From positions 60,024,759 to 60,088,758 of the forward strand of contig NC_087063.1 in assembly GCF_963678635.1 (NCBI RefSeq): a stretch of 64,000 nucleotides of DNA. Reading direction: 5' to 3'. Below, one piece after another: positions 25,005 to 35,900 of the stretch. Under the pieces are notes generated by a model. That model worked only from the letters and a program-made list of their open reading frames with translations. It did not search any database and was not told the DNA's origin. The DNA comes from Symsagittifera roscoffensis. Lineage: Eukaryota > Xenacoelomorpha > Acoela > Convolutidae. Each line of letters starts with the position of its first letter. The first letter of the stretch is position 1. The position numbers and the translations under genes were made by a program.

Positions 25005-25475
25005 TTTTATCGAGGTCCATAAATTTTTCTATAAAAAAGTTAGGCGTAGCGGTTTATGCACGAGAGCTTCCCACAACCCGTTCTCTCTCTTGAAAATTAA
25101 AAGCTCAGATTTGTGAAGGTAGTTTTCGAGAAAAGTCAAAACTATTCAAAAAACGGTCGAAAAATCGAAACTGACTTATCCCAGGTTCATAACTTTCTGT
25201 GTAAAAATCTTTGAGAGTAGCCGTTTATACAGCGGAGCTTCTTAGAGCCCGTTCTATCCATTGAACCCAAAATCTTAGCTTTGGAAAGGTCGTTTTTAAG
25301 AAAAAGAAAAAATATATATTTTGGGTTACATATTACCCCTGCTGAGTTTTTCGAAAGCAGTAGAACGGGAGGCATGATAAAGAGACTAGTGGAATTTGCA
25401 GGCCTACAGGGATGTCGACGAATTTTTCATTGATACCACTTTACAAAAATCGATAAGGTAGTTTTTGAGAAAAAC
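25005..25475 (+). repeat. Short tandem duplication of about 140-bp units
   Basis: The segment 25,010-25,145 (AGAGCTTCCCACAACCCGTT ... GGTAGTTTTCGAGAAAAG) recurs at 25,180-25,320 (GGAGCTTCTTAGAGCCCGTT ... GGTCGTTTTTAAGAAAAA), and a weaker third unit ends with AAGGTAGTTTTTGAGAAAAA near 25,470. No coding frame fits it. Confidence 0.55.
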
Positions 25476-25713
25476 TAAACTTTGTAGAAAAAGAAAAATT
25501 TTTCCGAAGTCTCAAAAAGAAACAAAAAAATACAAATCCCCTACATTTTCATATTAAATGTTTTTATCAAACAAGAATAATGACAGAAGAGCAATCGTCT
25601 GAAAATTTTTCAAATTAAAAAGAAGAATCAAATTGAAACTTCAAATGACATCGAAACAGTTACCAAATCGGCTTTTACGCTTCTTTAAGTTTTCTTTAAA
25701 AATGACCTTTTTA

Positions 25714-25721
25714 TAAATTAT
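25714..25721. repeat. Target site duplication, left
   Basis: TAAATTAT immediately before the MITE, identical to the 8 bp immediately after it (26,107-26,114). Confidence 0.85.
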
Positions 25722-26106
25722 GGGGCAGTACAACAGTGCCGAAGTACAACAGTGCCGAAAATGAAAATTTTGTTCAACAGTGCCGAAAATGAAAACTTTG
25801 TTCAACAGTGCCGAAAATTTGAACAAATTTCAACATATTAAGTGCGGCAATCAAAAATTAAACAGCGATCGTTTACAATCTTAAGTGGCACTTAAAGATT
25901 TTGGGAGAGAAAATTTGCAATTTAGACGTTTTGGCGCCACAATAATTGTTTAATTTGCTGTTGCAGACATTTTGGCGCCGAAATTGGAATAATTTTAGAT
26001 AATTAGCGTCAGTAATTTCCCGCTCTTTAGAAAATGCGTGTAAATTATTCTGAAATTTTCCTGCCTTTTTTGGCACTGTTGTACTTCGGCACTGTTGAAC
26101 GCCCCC
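25722..26106. mobile_element. MITE with 8-bp target site duplication
   Basis: A 385-bp element with terminal inverted repeats: left GGGGCAGTACAACAGTGCC followed by GAAGTACAACAGTGCC, right end the inverse GGCACTGTTGTACTTC then GGCACTGTTGAACGCCCCC. The inverted repeats match at about 32 of 35 positions. It is flanked on both sides by the exact 8-bp TAAATTAT (25,714-25,721 and 26,107-26,114). The left end also carries extra direct copies of TTCAACAGTGCCGAAAAT. There is no transposase, so it is non-autonomous. An 8-bp duplication fits hAT, P or Merlin-like superfamilies; the ends do not settle which. Confidence 0.85.
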
Positions 26107-26114
26107 TAAATTAT
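26107..26114. repeat. Target site duplication, right
   Basis: TAAATTAT immediately after the MITE, identical to 25,714-25,721. Confidence 0.85.
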
Positions 26115-26273
26115 CACTACTGACCAGGCGAATTTCGCAGAGCTAAGTAGAAAATAGAACAGAGTTCTAGACTTTGCATCTAACTTCAAGTGGCTAACTG
26201 AGAGTGAAAACTATTCTCAAATGGTCGTTTGAACAATCAATGCTAAATTGAGGCATGATTAATTAACAGATTA

Positions 26274-26279
26274 TTTATT
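26274..26279 (-). terminator. Poly(A) signal for DMAC2-like gene
   Basis: AATAAA on the minus strand 137 nt after the stop codon of the DMAC2-like gene. Confidence 0.5.
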
Positions 26280-26415
26280 TCAATAGGTTTTTAGCTTCGC
26301 TAATTGAATAGAGTAAATAAGAATCTTGACTTAAATTGTCACTATTCAGTTCAATTATGATTACAGAACCACTTTTAAGATTTAAATTAATATACCAAAC
26401 ACTAAATCATTCTCA

Positions 26416-29400
26416 TTACACAAAAATCTTGAGAAAAGGCACAGTTTGGTCTAACTGATACAACTGTTTACTATTGACAAGGTGAGGCATTCCATTCATT
26501 GTCAGTTTTTGTAAGTGCGACGACAGGTGCTGAGTGTGAATAGACCACAGTCCATCGGGGGTCACTTTGGGACAGTAGCTGATGTCCAGTTCCTTTAAAG
26601 TGCGACCGAATACCCGTGAAATGACAGCTAGACATTGGTCATCAAATAGGTGACAGTTGTTGAATAGTGCTACTTGTATGTCGTCTAACATTCCTTCTAA
26701 GCTGAGGAGACCAGTTAAGTTAATATCAGTGCCTAGAACAGAAACAGTCCAGATTCAATTAAGCTACGACAAAGACACGTTCAATAAACTAATTGGTGGA
26801 TTTGCTTACTTGGTTCAAAAAACTTCAAAAACAGCGTTTACACCACAAGCTGCTCTTTTTTGATATCAAATCGTAAAAAAAAACAATTTTATGACTTAAA
26901 ATCAGTTGATGAGTTCCGTTACCGAATCTTCTATTGACAGGATAAACCGTTCATTAAAATCCTTCACTCAAAATTGAATTTGAGCGTCAGTTAAAAAGCG
27001 TATTTCTCAGAATTTCAAAAAGCAGCATCATGATAGTTGAAATTCAGGGCACAAAGTGTCCTTTAATTTTTCATTTAATGAATCAGAATATTATAACAAA
27101 ATCAAGCCGACCAAAAAGATCTTCACCGTTACATTTTCGTGGTCTCAAACCACTTTTTTGGAATTAAAACTATTTTGGGGGCTATAGTCTCGCAATTTTA
27201 TCATTGAATGACATCAAAGCGAAGCTACACTCACGGGACATAGAATTGCAATTTTTGTATTTCAAGAGTTCTTGTATTGGCTTATTTCGATCATCAGCGC
27301 AAAATAACTCATATTTAACTGTTTTTGTCGCAAGATCAAGTATCTCTTTCAATCCTTAGGTTGTTGTTACTAGCTGCTCAGAAGCATCAATTCGTCTGCA
27401 GCCCCAAGTCGCTATGTCGATTATTTTCAGTATTCCACAAACGTAATTGTGGAGATTGATTTTTTGCGTCATCTCGTCTGTCAAACAGTGACAGTGGCGA
27501 TCCCAGGGTTCGGTAAGAGTGGGAAAGCCCCATATTCCAGTCCTAAGTAAACTAACTCCCGTTCTAGGGGAGCAGTTTTGATACGGAGAACTGAGAAAAA
27601 CTCCCGTTTGTGCGGATAACAGATAAAAACTCCTAATGTGAGTTGGTTACTGATGATGGGGAGCCTACGAAACACCTGCTGTTCAGATGTTATTGTAGCC
27701 AGTTAGCGACTTCAACAGGTTCGTGCCACCGGTCGTCCATTGTTAGTGTTGTTAGTTTGGCCGTTGTTGTTAGTTTGGCCGTTGTTGTTAGTTTGGCCGG
27801 ACAGTTAAAAAGGTGAGGTACGTCATGAGGACTATAAAAACAGCTAGGGAACATATTATTGGTGTCTTTATCGGTTCCGGATAAGTAGTTGTTGAGATGG
27901 GTGCTATAACCGCATCGCAGTTGAGCAAGAACGCATCTAGTACGATGAGGAAGGCAAATTTCTTCCTGTGCTACATGGAGATTCGTTGAGCTCGTTACTT
28001 TTGCAGGATTACTGTTTATATATTTATTAACTACCGTTCGGTGAATATTTTTCAAAGCAAGCTTGTAGTCTGATCGTAAGATAGATTTATCTTTCCGTTT
28101 TATTTCATTCTGGTACTTTTTAGTGAGATTGTTTCAATTTTCTGAATTTATAGTTTGAGTGTGTGGTGTAGTGATCAGCTCTGTGGGGTTGGTGAGCTCC
28201 GATTAAGAATTTTTTTCACGGCATTTCATTGTGTGTTTTGACTGGTTAGACTTCGGTTTCGCAATTAGGATGCTCAATAGGGCTCATTTTCATGGAGCCA
28301 GTTGCAATTCTTAGAGCAGTATTTTGCTGAATCAGGAGGTCATTCCATCTGGTGTTGCTAAACGAGGGCAACCAGACTTGATAATTGCTTGATGAATACT
28401 ACGCCCAATGGCTGTATAAGTAAAACAAAGTGTTTCTTTACTGTAACCCCAGTTAGTATCAGAAAGTTACTGATATGGTGGATGAAAGACAGATTATCAA
28501 AAGTAGCGCCCAGGATTTTGGGTTTGTTGCTTGTTGATCATGACGACATTAGTTTTGTGTCTCACCTATTTGGTCCAAGTCGTGAGGACAGTTGCTGTGG
28601 ATTTTTCCGATGGAAGTTTAAGATTTGAACTTTGCATCCAGTGGTAGAGATCTTTGAATTATGGTTGGACGGTTGTTTCTAATTTTGAGATATCAGGACC
28701 TGTGGTAGTTATGGTGATGTCATCAGCATATGTGGTAATTTTGACGTTGTTTATTGATGGAAGAGGCACAGAGGACATTTGGATATTAAACAGGACAGGC
28801 GACAATATTCCTCCTTCAGAAACCGCTTGTTTCATTCGTCTGATTTCCCATTTCACCAAGGTGTTGACGAACTCAATCCTTTTATCAGGTTTGTGTCTGT
28901 TCACAATGCAATTGAATTACTTGTTCAGCTGGGAAATTGGAGGATCGTCAGGTTTGTTGAGTTGGAGTTCGTCTCTTTGTTTGGATAATTTGACGGCTTC
29001 AGAGGGAAAGTTTGGTTTGAATATTTGATGCGGCCATGTGGGATGTACCATTTGGCAGCCTTTGAGACCATTTTTGGTGAAGTAGCTTCTCCTTGAGGCA
29101 CTGTTTGGGGAGGTTGACATTTAGCGAAAGCAAATTCAGTTGATTCCTTGAAGCCTTGCCAATCTGCTTTTGGAAATTGATAAAGTTCGGTTGGATGGGA
29201 AGTATTGTCTCCACGTCACAATTGATTTCAATTATAATTGCTTGATGATCTCACCCTAAGCAAGACACTGTGGTCAAATTGATATTCAATGCTAAGGAGG
29301 AGCTAGCTATATTGATGTCTAGTGAGCTTTCCTAGGTCGTGGTTAATCTGGTGGGCAGATTCTCATTTAGCACTACAAAATCGGAGTCGTCGATTTCTCT

Positions 29401-32093
29401 GGAAATATTGGTTTCTATAACATCTTCAGCTAGGGCCGAGAACCAGAGTGAGTGGAGTGCATCAAAATCGCCAAAAAAGATGGCGTCCTCCGTATTTTGA
29501 AGTAAATTGATGATGCGTACCCCTAAGAGCAGCTTGAGTGAAGGGGAATGTAAATATTGATGAATTTGATGTAGGATTCATCCGATTTGATTTTAATTCC
29601 ATCGCTTTCTATATGTTGGTCATTTAAATATAATTTTAGATAATGAAACTGTAGATTGTTTTTAATGAGGAATGCTAAACCGCCGCCTTTCTCTTTAGGT
29701 GGGTTTCTGTTTTTGGTAATTAAGGAGAAACCTGTGGGAGCTTTAGACTGAAGAGTCGCTCAGGTTGCTTTCTTGAATGGCTGCCACAGAGATATTATTT
29801 ACCTCCATGAAGTACACTATATTATCTAGCTTTGGACGAAGGCCATTAGCATTCATTTGTAGCATTTTGAAGTTCGATTATTTGTTGTTGTTTGGTTGCT
29901 TTAAAAGGGTTTTTATGAGGGTTCTTGGTTGGGGCGTTTTAGCCGTTCGTCTCTGGGGTGTTTTGATTCTTGAAGTTTTAGGTTGGGGAGTTTAAGATAG
30001 AGGTGGATGTTTTTGCAATAGAAGCAGTTTTTGCTGTAAAAGTCTCTGGACCATTTCGAGGATCTAAAAAGTGATGTGCACGATTGGTGAACCCACCCGC
30101 CTAGGTGGCGCCAAACACTTCTATGTGCTCGCGTTATTCTTAAAGTACAGGTTGATCAGGTGTAGATTGCTGGCCCAGGGTTACTTTCTATGCCGGCTCT
30201 GATTAACAGGATCTCGTTGTTTGTGCCAGATCGCCCGTGGGGGAACGAGGTGACTGGCTTTCTCCGTTCCCAGTACGAAAACACGAGTTGATGCAGCGTT
30301 TGATGACATTTGCGGCAGAGATTACATAATTTTTGGGCCATGCAGCATGTACATGGCGTAAGCACCGCCACTGAGAGGCAATCGTACATCGGTACCCATT
30401 CCAATCCTTGTCGTTTTTCTGCTACACAAAGAGTCAGCCAAGCTCATCAGCTTCCCAAAAACTAATTTGAGACCATAAATTCAAATTGCTTGAGTTGTTT
30501 GGGAGGCTGCTTCCACAGCAAGAACAACTCTGAAACTAGTTATGATATACTGGCTATTCTACGCCTACAAAACAAGATTTCTCAATACTTGATCCAACTA
30601 ACTCCATTGAAATCATTTCATCGAACATGTTTCGACATTTTAACCTTATATCTTAAATAGTAGCAACTTACTGAATTATCTGATTGAGTCGTGCCAATGG
30701 CCGCTTGAGGTTTTCCATGACTATTATAATTCTTATATGCTATATCATTTTGCATGAGGCCTCGCAAGATTTCGAGTTATCAAAGACTGCTTAAGGTTTA
30801 GAATAAGGTCTTTAGTTCTGTATAAAGGTAGTGCAAAAAAAAATTTTTTTTTGTTTATTTATTTTGTGAAGAAAATTGTAGTCGTTTCAGCCTGACTTAC
30901 TAAATGGTTACGCGTCTGTATAGTTATATCATCACACGACGCACAAGAAAAGACACTAATTTGAAAAAAAAACTCGGAGAATGGGGTCGGAACAATCTTC
31001 GCTACTTGCACAGCAACCGGTTATCCTTTAATTTGAAAACGTTGTCCATTCGAAAACAAACCAGGGCCTTTGATGGCAACAAATGAAACAGATAAACTGG
31101 AAAATCAGAAATACAAAAAAAAGCCGCTTAAGGCCTCGTATTTGCGTATTTGAGAAGTGTAAAAAGCCTCTCAAAGCCTTTCTGCTATATCTTTACAAAC
31201 CAGAATACGATTTGCAGAATACGAAATTGATTAAAAGAGCGATCAATGAATCTGTCACCAGCGAATACCCAAAATTTGTGTGAAACAACTTTGTTGATGT
31301 TGCAGAGAAAACGACAAGATAGTGAGGAAAGAATAGTTCATTTGCTCGTTGAAATCAAAAATTTTCAGTTTCTATGTACCGTGACTGCATCAAAAATTTA
31401 CGCTCAGACTTGTACAATCTACAAAAAAAAACAAATAAAAGTTAGCAGAAACTTACCGAAATATATCTCAAATAATTCAGCTTTCCAGAAGTTACATTTA
31501 ATTTGCATTTAGCAGCAAAATGGGTCAACATTAACTTATAGAGACTAGCACACCACAGGTTTTTTAAAATAATATTAGTTCAAATCATTCGAGGGTTAAA
31601 TCATACCTGAGAAATCGAGACCTTTGATCCTCTTTGGTTTATATCTGAACTCGATCTCCTCGAGTGTGGCCAAATAGGGTGGGTCTGGATCCTGACAAAA
31701 CTGCGCAACCTTAGAACTTCCAGCTACCCAATCCTCGCCCGTGTGGAAGTTATCATGGAACTGCACCCTACCTCTCAAGACAGATCCACATAAATGTCCC
31801 GGGTATAAATGCCGACTGCATGTATCCACCATACTTATATCAAGGGTGTTTAGATTGTCATAATAATTGGCGGTTGCCGCAGCTTGACTTCTGATCAAGT
31901 TAAAAAGACTTTTCTTTGCAATTTCATCTTTCGGGCGCTCTTTTTTCAGCCCAACATTGAATCTCCTAGCGAACTTTGAAAACCAGTCTTGGGCAGTATG
32001 ATATCGTGAGGAAACGCATCGATGAAAGGTGACTGGCTGATTTGACTGTTTGCAACTGACAATGGCAGTGATTTTCAGAAAACAACGAGACAT
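26416..32093 (-). CDS. DMAC2/ATP synthase subunit s-like mitochondrial LRR protein
   Basis: Two coding exons on the minus strand: 32,093-31,607 and 26,732-26,416. Donor TCAG|GTATGA and acceptor TTCTAG|GC join in phase (G|GC) to give 267 aa, close to the roughly 257 aa I recall for DMAC2. The first 45 residues are rich in Arg, Ser and Cys with almost no acids, as in a mitochondrial presequence. The middle has the GSVLRGRVQFHD segment typical of this family; the C-terminal part has short leucine-rich repeats (IQVALFNNCHLFDDQCL, LKELDISYCPKVTPDGL) as in DMAC2 and DMAC2L/ATP5S. In vertebrates DMAC2 helps build the distal membrane arm of complex I and DMAC2L is linked to ATP synthase; which paralogue this corresponds to is not settled. 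Further 5' non-coding exons cannot be excluded. The 4.9-kb intron contains a LINE on the same strand. Confidence 0.8.
26733..27689 (-). other. Intron of DMAC2-like gene, 3' part
   Basis: No coding features recognised between the second exon and the tail of the intronic LINE. The sequence near 27,360-27,690 becomes GC-richer and may still be LINE 3' sequence. Confidence 0.5.
28659..28904 (-). pseudogene. Reverse transcriptase fragment of LINE
   Basis: An 81-codon open stretch with the RT motifs GGILSPVLFN and TYADDITI (catalytic Asp pair intact). Flanking domains are out of frame. Confidence 0.7.
30171..30194 (-). other. 2A-like ribosome-skipping motif in LINE
   Basis: Codons give G-I-E-S-N-P-G-P followed by AIYT and a stop. 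The 2A consensus is D-x-E-x-N-P-G-P; here the first Asp is Gly, while E-x-NPGP is complete. 2A-like sequences near the N terminus of LINE proteins are known from several invertebrate non-LTR retrotransposons; activity of this one is unknown. Confidence 0.6.
30405..31606 (-). other. Intron of DMAC2-like gene, 5' part
   Basis: Between the LINE start and the first coding exon. It contains no recognisable element or exon; short plus-strand open frames at 30,904-31,512 have no coding character. Confidence 0.5.
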
Positions 32094-33989
32094 TGCAAAC
32101 CGAAAATAGTGTTAGTAATTTTTCCACTAAGGAATAAATTCACACTGAGATGCCATTTATCATACTCTTTATTCTTTCTACCTGGCTCTTTATAATGAAA
32201 CATTTAGCCAGTTAAATGATGACTTGCCTTTTCGTATTCTTTGTTTGTTAGGGTGAACTTTTCAACTTTTAACCAAAAGCATCGAAAAGAGGGCTCACGA
32301 TATCTGTTCTCGAGGGCCATTTAAAAAAAGTCCGCAAAAATAATTGGAAAAAATTAAACTGGATGATTATTGCTTGCAACAAAAACCCATTACTCAAGTT
32401 TCCTTCATGAATAAACTACTTGAATAGATTCTTAATACGCCAAAACCGGGTATAATTGCTCAAATGTAAAGCCTCCGATTAGCAAGCTCCACAGTTTCGG
32501 GTTGTTTATGACAAGCCGAAAATGAAAACGCTGCTTTCGCGGACAAAGGCAACTTCAATAAACAATATTTTTTACGTAACTGCTGCTACTACTTGTATTT
32601 AGTGTGACATACAGAAATTCAAATGACTGGGTTTGATTGAAAAAACCTTAAAGGACAGCTTTTTCGATTTTCGAGATCTCCCGAAAAAAACCTATTTTTC
32701 GAGTTTTCTGCTCCACTATTAAAAGAAGAAATTGACGTTTTCAGCTATTTTAAAGGTTTCGATAATTCTTTTTTCAAATAACATTATGGTCCGGGTTTCT
32801 TACCCAATGCTTGTGCGTTGATCCTTCAAATCTCCTTTGAGCCCGTTGGAGGCAATCTGAAGAATCATGAGCCCTTAATATTCGCGAATGATCATAATTA
32901 GAAAGATGCTGAAAATAGGATGTTAAATTAAAACCAACTTTCAAAAATCAAATTTTAAAGAGTAATAATGAACTTTTCAATATTGAAATCCTCTATATAC
33001 TATATTAACAATATAATAATCCAGAATTCGAATTACATTGTATTGTTAGCCTGACACCGTCAAAAAACTGTCAATAAAAATTATTAAAATACATAACAAG
33101 TAAGTTTAAGTGAATTGAATCAATCATTTGAGATTGCAAATTGAAACTTAGATAGAAAAAAAAGATGCAAAATAGTTTAAGAAGTTGAAGTTAAGCAATA
33201 TCAATTTGAGACGTGAAAAACCATACATATGGAACATCCGAGAAATTAGCCACGATATTTCGATATCTTCAGTTTCTATCAAATAAAACTTTTTCCGGTA
33301 TTTTGATTACTGGAACGAAATAAATTATACGAATTATGGATCATCAGAAAACATTATCCGGGATTATTGATAGTTTTTTTGTCAACTTAGGATTTATTCC
33401 AACTCCTACAGTCGAAAAAGAATCTGAATCTCTTAATTAGAATTTTCAATTTCCTTTTCTTTTAGTTTTGTAATCGTAAAATTCTCTTAAATAAACAGAA
33501 CAAGAACAATCTTTTAAATAAAATGAAAGTCAGAATGCGCTATGGACGCAATGTTTAGCTGAACGCAATGTTTTACTTATGTCGAGCATAACAATTATAA
33601 AAAAAATTCAGGTGATATGTTACTATAGGTGGTAATATCGAGAATTATTTTAGTATAGTGAAAATATTGAAATTATGGACTACAATGCATATGGCTATTT
33701 CATTTTCAATCAACTGTACATACTATTAAGATAGCTTTAAAAATGACATTACACTGCCAGATGAAATATTATTCAAAAATTCAAACTTTACACTTCTTGC
33801 GCCAAAAATTTGTCTTTTGAAATAAATCATAACTACTGTTCGAAGCATAACAAAGAGCGATCCAGCTATTCAATTTGACTATGCCACCTATTGCAAAATA
33901 TCATCAAAACTATGTAGACTGAACGGATAAGCAGGTCGAAAAAAAAGGTAGATCTTACAAACATTTAGAGTCTACAATATTCTAGAACT
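32094..33989. other. Intergenic, nothing recognised
   Basis: AT-rich sequence upstream of the DMAC2-like start codon. It should hold that gene's promoter, but I see no distinctive core element and no other gene. Confidence 0.5.
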
Positions 33990-35900
33990 CACTAAGAAAA
34001 ATCAAATTCACTTTCTTCGAACCGATTCACTTGCTCTGAATAAATTTATTTTTGTTTCAAAATTTTATCACCTAATTAGCTTGCTCAATATAACTAGACT
34101 TTATCGCGAACCGATTCTTTCTATGAAGTAACTTAAAGTATTTCAAAGTTTTATCTCTTGAAAAGCTTGCTTAGGGAAAAAACTTCAATTCGATTTTTCA
34201 AAATCGATTCAAGTTCTGAAAACAACTTGAAATATCTTGCTTCAGAAACTGGAATTTTATTAGAACAGAAATTGCTTGGCAAATATTTGAATTTTTTCCG
34301 AATGTATTCATCTATAATAACAACTTCGTAGTTTTTACTCAATAGCTGGCTTTAGAAAGCTTTAATTTTTTGCGAATAGACCACAGCTATTGAACAATTC
34401 CGCAATTAGTGAAAGTTGAACCCCTCTTAACTAGCTTGAAAAATCTTGAACTTTTTTGAATCGATTCAGCTTTGTAAACAGCATTGTAAGCAACAGTAAA
34501 TTTTTCAAATTTTTTTTTAGCTCAACGGCTTACTTGAAAAAAAAATATTGCAAATTGAATCAAATTGTGAAAAATAAATCGACTCATTTAAAATTTTTCA
34601 AGTCAATACAAACCAAGGTTTTGTGAACCGCATCACGCTATAAACTATGTGTAAAATATTTAACAATAATCGCATGAAAAGCTGATTTAGATGATCTTCA
34701 TCTTTTGGAATCAATTCAAGCTATAATTTTTTCTACTTCAAAATCTTCAACGCTGTATTTGTTTCCTTAAGAAAAACTTTTTTTTTGCTTATCGATTCAC
34801 GGAATGGAATGACTGCAAAGAATATCAATCATCTCTTGCCAAGAAAAACTTTCATCTTTACGCGAGCCGATTCACTATGAATTGTATTGGTTAATTTTAA
34901 GTTCATCATTTGAAGAGCTTACTGGTACTCTTAGGGCGTTTGCAGACATGTATGTCCATTGCCCGCCTTCTGAAAATCCGGAACGAGACCTCGCCACTGT
35001 TGCGGTCCATCGCGCGTTCTTTGCAGATGTCAAAGAAGCACTCATCATATCTCTTGACAGACCCCCTTGGTGGCTTTGTTGAACTTCAGGTCGTTTTTTT
35101 TACGAATTTGCGCCATGTAGTACGAACAAAACCTAGTGATCATTTCCACGAATTTGCTTTCACAAATTCGAGAGCAGCATTGGGAATTTCGTTTTCTCTC
35201 ATCCGCAACATATGGCCAAACCATTTGAGACTTCGTATTTGAAGAACTTCGGTAATACTATTTTAGAGCTTCATAACTACTTTTACCGCATGTGATGAAT
35301 AGCTGTCTTGGAAAAACTTACTTTCCCCGCAAAAACTTAGGAATTTGCTTGAAAAAACTTTGCCCAACGATTTAACGACTGAAGTGACACGAAAAAAATT
35401 CAACTCTTGATAGCTTCCTAACAAAAAATTGATACTTTTTGAAGCAATTCACACTATAATTTATCTGGAATAAAACCTAAAATTAACTTTTGCGAAACGA
35501 ATCAAGCTAAATTTCAACGCTTGAATGGCTTCCTAAGAAAAACTTTTGCAAAACGATTCTCGGTATGAAATTACTAAGAATAGTTCAAAATTTCATCGCT
35601 TGAAACGGGTTGCGCGGACAACCTAGCTTTTTGCGAAGCGATTTAAAGCATGAAATTACTTAAATTAGCTAGAAAGGCTTGGCCCTGAAAATTTGCACAC
35701 CATTTTAAGTTGAAACCGTTCATGCAAACCATTCCTTTGCTTAAAATCGTTATGCGAACCATTTTAAACACAGTTACCTGGATTGAATGAATAGGTTGCG
35801 GCAATAAACGATTTTACAAAACGATTGACAATATGGAATAACATTAAATTATTCAAAGTTTCATTCCTGGGATAGCTTGCTCAGACTTACTTTTTGGGCG
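33990..35900 (-). repeat. Degenerate tandem array, apparent inverse of 23.7-25.0 kb
   Basis: Loosely periodic units of about 85-110 bp containing (C/T)GCGAA(C/A)CGATTC, TATGAA(G/A)TAACTTAAA, CAAAGTTT(T/C)ATC(T/G)CTTGAA and AGCTTGCTTA. Examples are at about 34,017, 34,108, 34,200, 34,860, 35,495, 35,550 and 35,630. Reverse-complemented, these phrases correspond to those of the 23,700-24,990 array. A LINE fragment at 34,905-35,250 interrupts it. Confidence 0.55.
34880..35250 (-). pseudogene. LINE C-terminal fragment inside tandem array
   Basis: Minus-strand codons from about 35,246 read EVLQIRSLKWFGHMLRMREN then IPNAALEF, a stop, then RTTWRKFVKK; further left a frame gives DECFFDICKERAMDRN. 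The order (LKWFGHxLRM, RxTWR, A-x-DRN) is characteristic of the C-terminal tail that follows RT in many animal LINEs. It is too short and broken to be functional. Confidence 0.7.

Larger units (their letters stand above)
27690..30404 (-). mobile_element. Degenerate non-LTR retrotransposon (LINE) with 2A-like motif
   Basis: Minus-strand LINE in the DMAC2-like intron. In element order: a Cys/His-containing N-terminal frame (30,404-30,156) ending in a 2A-like GIESNPGP; an APE-type endonuclease remnant near 29,440-29,510 (FFGDFDALHSLW, where GDFNAHH-like text is usual); a reverse transcriptase remnant at 28,659-28,904 with GGILSPVLFN and the YADD active-site motif; and a C-terminal segment at 27,690-28,055 with QLRCGYS, a Pro-His-x3-His-x3-Cys-type cluster and WHEPVEVANWL, as in Jockey/I-like elements. 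Domains sit in different frames with stops between them, so it is not active. A short KLTT(T)A-coding minisatellite (GTTGTTAGTTTGGCC, three copies) lies at about 27,742-27,800. Confidence 0.75.

Noticed and set aside
25722-26106. CRISPR-like array because of repeated CAACAGTGCCGAAAAT
   Set aside because: Eukaryotic context; the repeats belong to terminal inverted repeats of a transposon with a target duplication.
28389-29028. Plus-strand open frames of 79 and 124 codons
   Set aside because: They are antisense to the LINE RT remnant on the minus strand, which has clear domain motifs.
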